DNA from: Rallus limicola
Lineage: Eukaryota; Chordata; Aves; Gruiformes; Rallidae
NCBI GenBank assembly: GCA_022605955.1
Contig: JAKCOZ010000015.1
Span: 8,995,287-9,059,286 of the forward strand
Length of the DNA stretch: 64,000 bases
Reading direction: 5' to 3'
A program made the translations under genes and the position numbers. This document shows, one piece after another, positions 26,973 through 40,200 of this stretch. Every line of letters begins with the position of its first letter. Position 1 is the stretch's first letter. Below the pieces are notes generated by a model. That model did no database searches and was not told where the DNA came from. It worked only from the letters and a program-made list of their open reading frames with translations.

Positions 26973-29900
26973 CCTCAAATTATTAGAAAGCTTGCTGTGA
27001 TTTACCATGGTATAGGCAAATCCAGGCAACAGGACCCCTGAGCTGTCTCAGTAGATGGTATACAAGTGCATTGCTTTGCAGGTTGTGAGGCAGATGACAT
27101 ACAGTCTGGCAACTCTTCTGCTCCTTTGCAATTTCTCTTCCCTCTAGCAGCTCTTGACAACAGGCCATAGCCAATAGGACCAAAAAATAAAAGTCTAACT
27201 GTACAAAACTTAGAGATGTGCTTTGAGCATGTGCATGCTGAAATACAACAGCAGAAAATATTTAGAGGCCATAATACTTCATTGTTCACCTACAGTGCAC
27301 TAGGTACCCACAAAGTTAGGAGCTGTCTCAAGGTAGGCTTGGCAAATTATAATTCATATGTACATAGAAAGTAAGAATCCATCATATATATTCCCTGGGA
27401 TAGTTTCTTATCAAAGGCTTCTGTTTCTTGCTGAAGAATTTCTGAGTGAGAAAAATTTTACCAAGAAAGGAAAATTTTATCAGGTCTCCCTTTTCAGTAC
27501 ACCCAGCCTACACAGGGCTTTGAGCAAGGCTTGGTTAATGCAGCACATCCTTTCTACTTAAGGACATAAAAAGATAGGAGGCTTGGTTTTGGTTTTAGTC
27601 AGTGACTCATTTTTACCTTGCGTTTATTTAGAAATACGGAAAGGGAAACAATCTGCTCAGATGTCTCTTTGGGGGTTTGAAAATCAGAGATCTCTGATGT
27701 TGAATCATCATGCCAATTCATACTCTAGTTCACTTTTGATGAAATGGGTCTGATGAACTATCTCAAATATTTTGAGAGCATCTACACTACTTCCCTTTTT
27801 CTCTTTCGATTTGACTTGTTAAATTCTCTGGAAACAATGCAAATCCTAGAGGCACTGCACCGCAAGGTCTTTAGCACGCCGTGTGTCTGCTAACTAGGAG
27901 TTGTGCTGATTCTCCCCTACCCAAAGGCTTGGCGTGCCGAAGGGGAGGCTCCAACTCTACAACATCCTTGTAAATCCCTGTCAGTCAAGGTAGAGTCATC
28001 CAGGAGCAAAAAAGGGCCTCCTAAAATCCTCCTATGTATAAAACAAACCAGAAGACATTTTACCGCTTCAAGGATCCTCCCATTCTTCAGTGAGATCAGC
28101 ACTGCCAGCTCTGCTCCACTGTGCTTTTCCCAAAGAGCCTCCTTGTTCCAAACACAAGGGCAAGGGCAGGCTGGGGTAAACGGTTACTGGCTTCTTCTAC
28201 ACCATGTTGGCCATCTGTCTTCTCCTCAGGGCTGTCCATGCAGCTGAACAAAAACCTAGCAAACCTTTACATCAACATTCACCATCTCAACACAGGTGAC
28301 AGGTCCCAGCATGACAGTGCACCCCAGGCACTCTCTGAGATATGAGCTTTGTGAAATTGGAGATATGGCAAGGAGGAAACAGGGTCTTGGCTTCAGAGAG
28401 CTCCAGCAAGGCTGTTTGAGGACTTTGGGGTATTTTGGAATGAACTCCTGCACTGAATCCTCATCCTCACCACTGTTAAGTCAGCAGCCCTTACTAGCAC
28501 TCTGATTAGTTTCTTAGTGTCTGTTTTCCATTTGGGCCATTTAGTGCAGGCTTCAGACAAGTTTCAGTGTTTACCTGCCGCCTGGAACAAACAGAGGCTT
28601 CCTGAGCCAAAGATGCACCTTCACAACATCTTCCTCAACTACAAGACATGCTTGTTTTCATCAGTTTTTATTTCAGTGCTCATTGGATGGTGTATAAGAA
28701 CTCATTATTACTGCTGATCAAAACACAGCCTAGTAAAGTAAGCGCAAGGGCCCTGACAAGTTGGTGCTTTATGCGGTTGATGCAGAGGTAGAGATAAACC
28801 TTCCTGTGACGTTGACCACTAAGAGACATTTCTTTGCACCAACACCCAGAGAAGTCCCCAACATATGTACTAGATCCCAAATCACAGAAAAAGTTTAAGC
28901 CTTTTCATCCATTTGGCACCTGTTTTCCAGGGCCTGTTCAGGTTCTTGTGAGGTTACAGGTTGGGGGTAGATGTTAGGGCAGGAGCAGGCACCTGGCTTG
29001 GGCAGGTGCTTGTGGTATCATTAAGAAATCACAGGCTCAGGATGTTAATTGGGATGTTATTACTACTCTCACAACTTAAGAGCTCTAGAGTTTATGGTAA
29101 ATGACCGAAAACGCACATAATCACTCCCCTGTATCAGATGGACAAAAGATGAACTGAAGGTGGTGCCCCAGACCCTGGGAGAGCCCCAGATCACAGACCC
29201 ACTGCTCTGAGGGAGAGGGCCTCAAAATGGCTCTCTCACTGGGCCCCATTTATACCAAATTTGAATCAGATCTTTGGCCAAAGACCCCAACTTCTTCACT
29301 TTTCCACCGAAGTGACCACGACCATGTGTGTATAACACAAGCTGTGCTGGGAAGTTTTTGTCAGGTTTTTGTTTGATTTTCATGGGGTTTTTTCAGATCT
29401 TCTCTGATCTTTGGGCTTTGTCAGAGCAGGCACATGGGGTTGGGGACCACTGGGAGGGATGTGGGGGGAGTCTAAGGCAGACCAGACTATGGGAAGCATA
29501 CTATGTTACTTAAAGTACAGATTTTAGGACTAACTATTTTAGGACTATATTTTTTCTATAGCAGCTTTTAAATACAAATCTGGAGATTAACTATTTTTTT
29601 TCAACGTATTGTATTTACAGCCTAAAAATGTCTTAGCTGATTATACCAGTCTGGCAGTGTGAGACAGCCCTCTCCCTCATCCCTGGCCATGCTCACTCCT
29701 CATCCATCTGAATAGTTGGTGAAACTAGGAGGGTCATGGATCACCACTGGTGAATGGGCCATGGCATAGCCAATGGCAGGGTGAGGAGAGCAGGGCTACC
29801 AGGAGGGCTGGCTGGGATGGGCAGGTCAGGTAGTCAGCTGCTTGTGGCCTTGGGGAGGAGCAGTGACAGAAGGTGCATGTATCACCACTGACAGGGTGCT

Positions 29901-30134
29901 TAAGCAAATTAAAGCTGGACAGATCTTGGGCTGCTGGTAAGGATATCAGGATGTGAGTGTGGGAACCTTGGTAACCCATCTCACCCTTATGCCATGGGGA
30001 CATGTGGGAAGCAGGAAGGGACCTGTGAGGACACAGGAGGGACAGGTGGGGCGGTGGAAGGGAAGTTTGAGATGAGGAAGGGGTCCAGCACCAGGGATGT
30101 GTGGGGAGGAAAAGGGACGTTACAGTTGGGGGAA
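26973..30134. other. Intergenic, nothing recognised
   Basis: About 3.2 kb without a supported gene, RNA or repeat. Open frames are short and non-conserved. Confidence 0.45.
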
Positions 30135-30555
30135 GGTGTCAGGGTTCAGCTGAACATCAACCAACCGCTCGCTCATATCCCCTGGTGGGTTGGGGAGAAG
30201 GCAAAGGCAAACCTCATGGCTTGGGATAAGGACAGTTTACGGGGACAGCAGAGGGACAATAGCACTTAGAATATTTGTGATACCTACATGGTTTCTTCAC
30301 CCAGTGACTACACAACTCAGACTGCACACTAAGACCCATACCAAAGGCAGACCATCTGCAAGCCATGCATCCATCCCGGACCTGTGCCACCCCTCCCCTC
30401 CTAGCCCCGTTTTATGCTGAGCATGGTGTCAATGGTATGGAATGCCCCTTTGGGTGGTTTGGGTCTCCTGCCCTGGCTGTACCCCCACCCAGCTTCTGGA
30501 AAAAATTATCCGAGCTGAACCCAGAACAGAAGGGTACACAGTGGGAAGAGGATTG
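30135..30555 (-). mobile_element. LTR-like retroviral fragment
   Basis: Elements such as CAACCGCTCGCTCATATCCCC, TTGGGATAAGGACAGTTTA and a downstream GGAATGCCCCTTTGGGTGG resemble a common avian endogenous retrovirus LTR read backwards. No boundaries or target-site duplication could be fixed. Confidence 0.45.
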
Positions 30556-30559
30556 AGGA

Positions 30560-31080
30560 AGGGTGCAAGAGAGAGTGCCTGGGTGGGCAGGTAAGGGGAA
30601 GCCCCTTACCCAAGGGGTCACAGAAGGATGGGAAGACTGGGCTGGGCTGCCCTGACATGGGGCTACAGGTGCTGGGGACATTTGGATGGGAGCAAGGACA
30701 TCCCTGTGGCTACAGGTGGGGTTCCCCATAGCCACAGTGGCACCCTGACACCTGAGACAGTGCAAGTGACTCAAGCCCTCTTCTCTACCTCCAATGCAGG
30801 TGTGGGTGCTACCTGGATGTGAACTTCAGCCACTGTCCCCAGTGGGAATGTCCTTTGCTGATACACCTGACAAAAGACTCTGGGGTCCTGCTCTAACAGA
30901 CATGCCTTTCCCATCTGTGCTGGTGCCCCCAGCACTCAACCAGGCAGGTTTGTCCCAGTGCAGTTGAGTTTCCTGTGGGGGATGTGAACCTTGCTCCCAC
31001 ATCTGGCTGCATGCCTGGGCTCCCCATACCCCCAAGCTGTGTGGTGGCCCCATGCCTGTTTGTCACCATTCCCTAGTCCC
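30560..31080 (-). pseudogene. Degraded copy of a CD1 5' flank
   Basis: The segment resembles the 5' flank of CD1-C (about 45720-46015). Shared pieces include GTGCTGGGGACATTTGGATG, related to the GGGGAATTTGGGTGGG block upstream of CD1-A and CD1-C; AGTGGGAATGTCCTTTGCTG; and a terminal CCATGCCTGTTTGTCACC. No CD1 exon remains beside it. It suggests that the CD1 tandem array once extended further. Confidence 0.4.
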
Positions 31081-31372
31081 AGGGACTGGGATCTGGTACA
31101 GAGGCTTTGACAGACCCTGAGAAGTGTGAGTGGTAGAAAATGGTCATAGCCGGCCCCAGCCTGCGTTGGTGCTAGCTAAGCCCTGCTGTTATGTGCAGAC
31201 CCTGGTGCTCCCTGGGACAAGGGTTTGGGGCCAGGGATACCACATTGGTGTTGGGGGCTGTCCTAGTGTTTCAACCTGGGATGAGAAATGTGAGCTGCAC
31301 TAGGGCTCTTCCCATTTTTCCTGGGGTGGGCACACAAGGAGTTTCCACGTGCATAAAGGTGTTAATTAGTGG

Positions 31373-31378
31373 TTTATT
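31373..31378 (-). promoter_or_regulatory. Poly(A) signal of CD1-A
   Basis: TTTATT on the plus strand is AATAAA in the sense of CD1-A, 54 bases downstream of its stop codon. Confidence 0.6.
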
Positions 31379-31431
31379 ATCAGGGAGATGTGGATGGCTG
31401 GGGCATTCCTGGTGTGGTGTGTCCTGTGCTC

Positions 31432-34400
31432 TCATCTCCTGCAGGAGAGAAGAAGGTGAGTGAGGCTGGACAGGGGCAGGCAGCACTGCCTGGGCATCTC
31501 CCACCCAATGTGTCCAGGAGTTGATGGAGCTGGTGCATCTGGATGAGGAGGAAACCTCACCTGCGTCTGTAGCACCAGATGGCCCCAGCCAGGGATGCAG
31601 CTATGGTCAGCAGAACTGCAATGATGATCCCAACACTGGAAGCTACCTTGGAGCTACCTGTAGGAGAGAGGAGAAAGGAGAGAGAAGGGTTGTGGGCACA
31701 CCAGAAGCCATGGCTAGACATGCCATCAGAGCCATCCTCCAGGAACCTGCATGGGACCAGTGGCTGCTACCTGCATCCTGTGCCCTATCCCCACAGGTGG
31801 CACCTACCCCATGGGATGAGGAGGCTGCGGGTGCCCAGGCTGCGATGACGCACACGGCAGGCGTAGCTGTGCCCGTCACGAGGGGCCACGACCAGGATGC
31901 TGCGGAGCTGGTAGGTGAGGTCGGCGTTGGGCAGGATGGCGCTGGTGTTGAGTGCTGGGCCCGGCGGCACCTCCTGGCCATCCCGCAGCCAGGCCACACT
32001 GATGGGCCGTGGGTAGAAGCCGGTGACGCGGCAAACCAGCAGAAGCTGCTCTGGTCTGGATGTGCGGGCAAAGACTGTGGCCACAGGCATCTCTAGGGGG
32101 TGAGAAGGAAAGGGTGGGGGGAGCCCCGCTGGGGCACTGCTTGGCCCCAGTGTGAGGGGCTTTGGGGTGGCTGTGCCAGGGTTGAGGGTGCTCTCACCTT
32201 GTCTCTCCAGAGTTGCCTTTCCATACTCAATGAATTTCTTCATATGGTCAACACAGGTGACATTGAGAAGGTACTGCAGGGTCACAGAGAATTCAGTGAG
32301 AGTGTTGTACAGCCTCTCAATTTGTGCTGCCAGCTCACTCTCCTGATGCCTGTCCCAGTGTCTCTTGTCCACATCGAAGCTGAGGAAGTCATGGGCCTTG
32401 TAGGCCAGACGATAGAAACTGGTATAGGAGCCATTGGAATACAAGTCGCAGCCAGTCAAACACTGGAACACAAAGGGGTCTGGGGGAGATGACGGGCATC
32501 ATGAGTGCAGCTCAACCTGAAGCTTGATATTGCAGCTTGGCACTTACTTCTTTGGGCACAGCCCTTTCCCCTTCCCTCTGCACCCCAAGTCATTCTCCCT
32601 GAGAAGGAGACACAAAAGGCCAAAGCTCAGTTAGAGTTGAAACTGGCCAGTGTTGTTTCAGAGAAGAAAGGCTTTTTTTAGGTACATTAATAGTAAGAGG
32701 AGGTCTAAAGAAAACATTGGGCTCATCCTTGTTGATGATGGTCACCTGACTAGTAGGGATGAAGAAAAAGTTAGGGATTCACTGTTGGTTTTGCCTCAGT
32801 CTTTACTGATCCTAGTAGACCTTGGGCTGCCTGGTCCTCTGAGTCAGGTTGCAGGAGCAGTGACTTTCTCTTTGTGGACACTAGAACTGTCAGGGCCCAG
32901 CTGTAGCAGCTGAATATTCACAAGTCCATGGGGCCTGGTGGGATTCATCCCAGAGTGCTGAAGGAGGTGGTGGGTGTTATGGCAGGACCCTCTCAGTCAT
33001 CTACCAAAGGTCTTGAGAGTCTGGGGAGGTCCCTGCTGACTGCAAGCAAGCCAGCATCATTCTAATTTACAAGATGGTCACAAGGGAAGACCCAGAGAAC
33101 TACAGACTCTTAATCTAACATCAGTACCTGTAAAAAGCATGGAGAACATCACACTGGGTACTACTGAAAGCCATTTACAGGATTATGGAACTCATTCAAC
33201 ATGAGTTCACAAAGGGAAAGCCCTGTAACTAATTAGGAGATGAGGGGAAGGCAGATGTAATTTGTATAGACTTTAGTAAGGCTTTTGATATTGCCCCTTA
33301 CAGCATCTTTCTAGACAAGCTGTCAAACTGAAGAATTGGCTGTACATCAGGCCTCAAAGGTCTACATCTGGGTGGTGACTGGTCACCAGTGGTGTTCCTC
33401 AGGGCTCAATCCTAGGGCCAGTGCTGTGCAGTATTTTGCATACACCATTACCAATTAAATGCCCTATTAGCAAGTTTGCTGACAGCATCAAACCATGAGG
33501 TGCTTTTGACTCTCCTGAGGGATAGGAGGCCTTGCAGAGGGATCTGGATAGGTTACATTGAGTAACCAGTAGGCATGAAATTCAACAAGAACAAACTTCA
33601 GATTCTGCACCAGGGGCAGAGTAACACTGAACACAAATATTAATTGGCAGGGGAGTGACTGGAGAGCAGCCCTGCAGAAAGGGTCCTGGGGATGCTGGCT
33701 TGCAGCAGACTCAGTAAGAGCCAGCAGTGTGGCCTAGTAGCCCAGAAAGAAAACCACATCCTGGGAGACATCAAACGCAGCATAAGCAGCTGGTGAAGAG
33801 AGGGGATTATCCCACTGTATTTAGTGTTGGTGCAGCCTCACCTTGAGTACTGTGTGCAGTGCTGGGCCCCATCATTTAAGATAGATATGAAGGTACTAGA
33901 ATGCATCCAGAGAAGGGCAACAAAGTTGGTGAAAGGACTGGAAGGCAGTCCTGAGGACTCTGAGAAACCTGCCCTGAGGCCTGTAGCTTCTAGTCCTCAA
34001 GCTGTCCTTGACCACAGCATGATTGGAAACCATGGCAAAGCAGAAAGCACTGCTTTGGGGGAGTGACAGGACATAAGGTGCAGGTGATCAGGAGGACAGT
34101 GGCACTCTGCCCAGCTCCCTGCCCTAGATTAACCAGCACTGCACCAGTATTTTGGGCCAGGTGCTTGCTCCATGTGTCCTGTTCCACACACTTGAGCAGA
34201 GATGCCTCTGACCTTCTCCTTCACTTTCTCAGATTACTTCTCTGGTGGGGTTTGGTGTGCCTGTGGAGCAATAACAGGGGCTGGTGTTGAGGGTGTAAGT
34301 GGAGCTAAACATGGCCAAGTATTTTGCTGGGGACTAGGATGGGCCCATGTGATCTCCACACAAGACAGGATAGTTTGGAAATTTTTCAGGTTCAGGATGA

Positions 34401-35906
34401 GGCCTACTCCCTCCTGCCAGCCCTGGTTTGGGAAAGCTGTGATTACTGAGTCTGAGCTGCTACTTCTAGAATTCTGAAATAGGTAAGGAGGTGCTGAGCA
34501 CCTGGTACTCACAGGGTGTATGGTACAGCGTGGCATCATTACTCACGAGCAGTATGAAGTCATGCACATAGCTCCTGAACAGGTTGTTAAGGCTGTTCCA
34601 CTCTGCTGCAGGAAGGGCTGGGTAGACCCATGGGTAGAGGTAGACAATATTCCAGGTGTATTTCTGCAGTGCAGCAAAGACAAGGTCTTCCAGGGTGGCC
34701 CAGGATGAAGCATCCACAAAGCTGGTGTTGTGGAAGACCAAGGTTTGGAAAAGGTGCATTTTAAAAGAACCTGTGGGGAGAGAGGGGAGAGGAAGTGACA
34801 TTGGGTTACTCAAGGATGAAGGGATGGTGGCAGCCCCAGGAGGAAGGATGGTCTGCAGTGTCCCTGGGGACAGGCAGAGCAAGATGGGGCAGATGGGCAG
34901 GGTGGAGGATCTCCCTTAGTTTCACTTGGTTTGCAGTTTCCTTCCATAACTCAGACTCTTTCTGCTTCTCTAATTTTTCTTTTTTTAGTCATTCCTAAAG
35001 TCCCTACTGTGACCTTCTGGGAGCTGTCAGTTATCCACGTGGAAGGGATGGCAGTGCTATTATGGGGTGATGCTCCCTTGGCAAGGAGCACCCATGCCAG
35101 ACCCAGATCCACAAGAGACCTGCACATAGTGCAGGGGCTGGGGGAGCAAGGAGGGAGGGGAATTTCACCTATTTGAGGCTCCCAAGCAGTGATCAAGACT
35201 GAATCCTAGCAGGAGATAGGAGACTGAGTTCAATGCTCAGTGAGGCTCTTGGTAGCAAGCAGGGCAGAGTGGAACCTGTTTTGGAGCAGTGGCTGCACCC
35301 CTGGCCAGTGCTGATGAGTGCCTGCCTCCAGCATGGGGAACTGGCTGGGGATGCAGGCAGAGGCTCATACTAGCAGCAGGAGGAACCTTAGAGCATTGTT
35401 TCATGAGGAGAGAATGCAGAGGATCCAGGGACCCTTCAATTACAAGAAAAATGATCCCATGGGCCGAGGGCAGTGCCCAGGACCTTCTTAAGGAATTGGA
35501 GCCCAGTGCAGGGTTGTTGAGCTGTGAGGGGCTGAGAAACCCTGCTGCACACAGGCTCCCTGCCAGAGGAAGGTCATTCTGGGGGCACCCCAACACTCCA
35601 GACCTGGCTGAGGGACCCTTGCCTCCTGGCTGCTCAAGTGCCTGAAACCCAGTTCCAGTGGTGCTGAGCAGGCAGGCAGGGATTGGGCACCTTTGGGTGC
35701 TATGGGGTGGGGGTGGTCCCTTGGTGTTGGGACAGCCTGTCTGTGCCCACCCCCTGCCACCTCTATCAGGTCCTGCAGTGCAGGGATGGGATCAAGGGGG
35801 GGGGGGGGGGGGGGGGGGTGAGCCACAACTCCCACTTACCCTCTGGATCTGCACATGTCCCAGGGAGGAGGAGAAGGAAGAACAGGAGGCAGCAAGATGG
35901 CTGCAT
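31432..35906 (-). CDS. CD1: CD1 antigen-presenting molecule, CD1-A
   Basis: A complete six-exon gene encoding a beta2-microglobulin-associated lipid-antigen-presenting glycoprotein at the cell surface or in endosomes. Exons (minus): signal 35840-35906, alpha1 34513-34770, alpha2 32198-32479, alpha3 31808-32092, transmembrane 31561-31657, tail 31432-31438. All have GT/AG borders in phase 1, with phase 2 before the tail, giving 331 aa. The signal starts [19 protein letters not shown]. Alpha2 opens YPFVFQC..GCDLY and has the partner cysteine in NVTCVDH. Alpha3 is a C1-set Ig domain ([26 protein letters not shown]); ILPNAD separates CD1 from classical class I. N-glycosylation sites are HNTS, SNGS, NVT and LNTS. 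The membrane helix ends AIWCYRRRR and then stops, so the tail is almost absent, with no tyrosine sorting motif. Intron 2 is enlarged to 2033 bp by an antisense CR1. Confidence 0.93.
32640..33945 (+). mobile_element. CR1 LINE inside intron 2 of CD1-A
   Basis: Sense CR1 on the plus strand, antisense to CD1-A. It has ORF2 remnants [14 protein letters not shown] at about 32680 and [15 protein letters not shown] at about 33830, with [12 protein letters not shown] after it. Frames are broken by many stops. It explains why this intron is 2.0 kb when the same intron is 499 bp in CD1-B and 158 bp in CD1-C. Confidence 0.9.
35796..35818. repeat. G23 homopolymer in CD1-A intron 1
   Basis: A run of 23 G on the plus strand (C on the CD1-A sense strand), starting about 15 bases after the signal-exon donor. 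Confidence 0.9.
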
Positions 35907-36029
35907 GGTGCCAGCAGCAAGTGTGCAGGAGCAGCTGTTGCAGGAGGAAGGACCATCAGAGCTCTTACAGCAGAGTTCTCCCTGTGGCTGCACTGCCTGG
36001 GGAAGCTCTGATGGTTCCAGTCCATAGGG

Positions 36030-36170
36030 CAACCCCAGTAACCAATGAGGCTGGTGCTGTGGTTTTGGGGAGGACCTGGCTGTTCGTTCCCCAGGGGGAG
36101 GTGGTGTGGCTGGCAGAGGGTTAGGGTATTCTGTCTGACAGTTGCAAGTGCTAGGGGAATTTGGGTGGGT
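36030..36170 (-). promoter_or_regulatory. CD1-A proximal promoter block
   Basis: A CCAAT box (36042-36046, ATTGG in gene sense) lies about 138 bp upstream of the CD1-A ATG, inside a block of about 40 bp (CCAATGAGGCTGGTGCTGTG, GTTTTGGGGAGG) shared with the other CD1 genes. A kappaB-like GGGGAATTTG is at 36154-36163. There is no TATA box. Inverted CCAAT elements are part of MHC class I/II promoters; here no X box was recognised. Confidence 0.5.
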
Positions 36171-36261
36171 GCAAAGTCATCCCTCCTGACTGCAGCAGTA
36201 CCCTGACACCCAGGACAGCGTAAACTGCCTCCCATAACCCCCAGAGAGTTACTCTGTAGAG

Positions 36262-37070
36262 TGTATTTGGTTTACATGGCAAAGTTTTGGTAGCAGGAGG
36301 CCTGCAGGGGTGGCTTGTGTGAGAAGAAACAAGAAGCTGCCCCCATGTCCAATAGAGTCAGTTCTAGCCAGCTCTAAGATGGACCCACCACTGGCCACAG
36401 CTGAGCCACTCAGCAATGTTGGTAGAGCCTCTGTGATAATGCATTTTAGAAGTAGTAAAAACTGTTGTGCAATTTTTTTGGGAGAGAGAAATTAGAGTAT
36501 GTGAGAGAAACAACTACAGAGACAATGAGGAAGGAGGAGGAGGTGCCAAAGGCATTTGATGGTGCCCATGCAGTCTGGTGAAAGACCATGGTGGAACAGA
36601 TACCTTTCTGCAGTCCATGCAGGACAACACAGTGGAGCAGATGAATGTGCCTAAAAGACACTGTGACCCATGGAGAGTACCTCATGGAGGAGCAGGTCTT
36701 CTGGTAGGACTTTTGACCTCACAGGGTCCCACGCTGGAGCAGTCTGCTCCTGAAGGACTGCATTTCTGTTAAAGGGACCCACACTGGAGCAGTCCATGAA
36801 CAACTGCAGCCCATGGGAAGCACTCAGGCTGGAGAAATGCATGAAGGACTCTCTCCTGTGGGTGGGACCCTGTGCTGGAACAGGGTGGAGAGGAAGGAGC
36901 AACAGAGACAATGCATAACAAACTGATGGCAATCTTCATTCCCCATCCCATTGTGCCTCTTGGGAGGAGGAGGCAGAAAAGTCAAGAGTGAAGCTGCCCT
37001 GGAAAGAAGGAAGGGGTGGGGTGAAGGTGTTTTTAGATTTGTTCTTATTTCTTATTATCCTATCTCTGTG
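36262..37070 (+). mobile_element. ERVL-like LTR
   Basis: A plus-strand element starting TGTATTTGGTTTACATGGCA. It has CTAAGATGGACCCACCACTG, CCTCTGTGATAATGCATTTT and repeated GGGACCCACACTGGAGCAG-type units, and ends in an AT-rich TTTCTTATTATCCT. This arrangement fits a widespread avian ERVL-type LTR. It lies just behind the CD1-B poly(A) signal in the opposite orientation. A related copy is at 46460-47660 on the minus strand. Confidence 0.7.
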
Positions 37071-37142
37071 GGGTTTTCTGGGGTGACCTTGTGGGGGGAA
37101 AGGAGGATAAGAGCCACATGCAACTGGGAAAAGTTCTAGCTG

Positions 37143-37148
37143 TTTAAT
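37143..37148 (-). promoter_or_regulatory. Poly(A) signal of CD1-B
   Basis: TTTAAT on plus is ATTAAA in gene sense, about 113 bases after the CD1-B stop codon and just before the 3' edge of the oppositely oriented ERVL-like LTR. Confidence 0.5.
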
Positions 37149-37260
37149 ACAGTGTTTTCCAGAGTACAATCCCTACAATTCTGATGGGTCGGGGATGGGA
37201 GATGAGATAAACAGGGAGATCTGGTGATGAGGGAGCTCACTGATGGTGGGTAGCCAGACC

Positions 37261-40200
37261 TCAAATGACGAATTCCTGGGTATCCTGAGCAGCCCCATCG
37301 CCTTTTCTGCAAGGGAGAGCCACTGTAAGACACATGCAGGGATGAGGAGTACACCCCTACAGAGCTGCCTCTGCAACCCTCTGGCCTGACACATCTGCCT
37401 ATAAACCTGAGACCAGGGATGCCTCACCTGCGCTTCCACCACCAAAACATCCCAGCAGAGGCTGCAGCCACAAGGAGCAGCAGTGCGATGGTGATCCCAA
37501 GAGTTGGAGCTGTACTGCAGCTTTCTGGAACTGGGAGAGAAAAGGGGGGACCATGGGAGTGTGGCAGCACCATGCAGGAGCCACGCCTCACAGGGCCAGC
37601 GGCTGCTAGCTGCACCCTCTGCCCCATCCCCATGAGAGGCACCTACCCCATGGGATGAGGAGGCTGCGGGTGCCCAGGCTGCGATGACGCACACGGCAGG
37701 CGTAGCTGTGCCCGTCACGAGGGGCCACGACCAGGATGCTGCGGAGCTGGTAGGTGAGGTCGGCGTTGGGCAGGATGGCGCTGGTGTTGAGTGCTGGGCC
37801 CGGCGGCACCTCCTGGCCATCCCGCAGCCAGGCCACACTGATGGGCCGTGGGTAGAAGCCGGTGACGCGGCAAACCAGCAGAAGCTGCTCTGGTCTGGAT
37901 GTGCGGGCAAAGACTGTGGCCACAGGCATCTCTAGGGGGTGAGAAGGAAAGGGTGGGGGGAGCCTCGCTGGGGCACTGCTTGGCCCCAGTGTGTGGGACT
38001 TTGGGGTGGCTGTGCCAGGGTTGGGATGCTCTCACCTTGTCTCTCCAGAGTTTCCCTTCCATACTTCCACAAGATAAGGATGTAATTCTTACAGGAGATG
38101 GAGAGGATGTGTTCCAGGAGTGCCGTGACAGACTTCTTACTCGTAAGGGACTTGCTGACGACATCTGCCAGACGGGATTGCTGCTGGGGCTCCCAGCACT
38201 GCCTCTCCATGTCAAAAGCTATAAGGTCTCTGCCATCCTCTCCAATGTTCACGAAGCCCCAGCTTGTCCTGTTGGGGTGCAGCACACAGCCTCCACGCAT
38301 CTGGACCACCAATGGGTCTGCCAAGGATATGGCCAGGGGAGAGATTCTGTGAGTCTGTGCGGCATGAGGTACGTGCAGGGGTGTGATGGGCAGCGGGGTG
38401 CACTTGGCAGCAGGCTTCAGGGAGCCCAAGGACACCCTGCAAGACCTTAGTCCCCTTGGAGAGCCAGCATGGATAGCAGGCCAGTTAGCAATTAGCTCAA
38501 ACAGAATGTCTCCCAGAATATTTGCCCTCAGCTTTCTCCTTCCCTTATCTGTACTGTACAGGTCCCACAGCCCTGCTAAATTTGGTGGCATCTCCCTGGT
38601 GTGCAGAGAGGTCCTCTTGTGCCAGCAGGCAGGAGCCCTTAGGGGTATTTTCAGTGTACTGACCTCCCCACCCCTGCTTGCCATGAGCCCCATCAACTGC
38701 AGTGTTTGCCATTATCCTTTCAGGAGCTGCTGCACCCCATGAGACCCCTCAGATGCGACCCCAGTAGGAAGGAGGGCACAACTGGAACCCAGGGCTGGGG
38801 TTGTCCCCATACTCACAGTCCCATTGTGCCTGCTGGACTATTTCATGCACGTAACGGATCAGATTGCGCAGGAGGAGCTTGGAGTGGGACTTGATCTTCT
38901 CCTCATCACCTTCATCTGTGGCTTGGCTGGCCCACGGCCAATGGAACTGAATAGTCCAGTTGGCAGGATCCAGCGCCAAGATGGGCACATCCCCCAGCAG
39001 AGCCACCCCAGACACCGTGGCAGAGGTGGCACTGGTGAAGAGGCTTGTCTGGAGCAGCTGGAAAACCTGCAGCTCTTCTAGGAAAAAGGATGGGGATAGG
39101 AAGGGCTACAGGAAATGAGCAGGGGAGTACGTAAGGAAAGCAAGGGATTCAGACAAGATATAAGGAAGACAGTTTCTACACTGAGGTTGCTAATGCGCCC
39201 AGGTTGCCCAGAGAGGTGATAGGTGCCCCATACCCAAAAGGGCAGTTTACTGAGAAAAATCACCATGAAAGGAGAACAATAACAGCCTGGGAAAAGTTTC
39301 ACTTACACCCAGTGATAATACAGAGTACCTTATTGACCTGAAAATGACACAGAGTACTGCACCACTGTAAGAACACCTCAGCCACACTTGGACTGCCATA
39401 GAAGCACCCAAGGACACTTCTCCCCAGCTAGCCCCTTTTATGGAGGAGTGATGTCAGGTGGTGTGGGAACAGCCCAGGCTCACTCAGCTCACCTGGGCTC
39501 ACTCAGGTGCCCTGTGCTGGCTGCTTGGGAATGTTAACTCTGACCTGGCCAGAATCAGGACCCCCCATCCATGTCTTCACTGGACTCCCATCTCCTTGTT
39601 CACTCAGGGTTGCTTTCCTATCTGAACTTCCTCTGCCTCCACACTGCTCTTTTTCCTTCCCTGTTTTACTTTCAGTGAGGTCTTTCTCACCCTTACAGGA
39701 TTTCAGGCACCTCATCTCCTCCCTGCCTCCCTCTGGAGCAGATGGTGAGAGGCACCTCAGCATTTTGGGGTGAGTCTACCTTCAAAGAAGCACTGTGCCA
39801 AGACCTAGGTCTGCCAGAGACCTGCACATGATGCAGAGGACAGGGAGGATGGAGGATGGGAAAGGACATTGCATCCAGGTGTGAGAGCTCAGGAGCTCAA
39901 TGAGACTGAACACTGCCAGGGGCAGGGGAGTAGCCCAGACCAGAGATCAATCCTGCATTCCAATGTCTGCTGCTGCTTCCCGGGAAACATGAGGTCTCAC
40001 AGGGTTGTGGTGAAACACTGTGTGACAGCAGCACCCCAAACACCCTCTGGCCAGTGCAGCTCCCCAACAAACAAGGCCCACAGCACCAGATGATGCTGAG
40101 ACTCCCCTGGTACCCTCAGGCTCCCTGCAGGAGGAAGGGACCTTTGGGGTAACCTCGTCCCAGGCCATCCTGCAGACCCCTGTGCCCCACTTCTGCTTGG

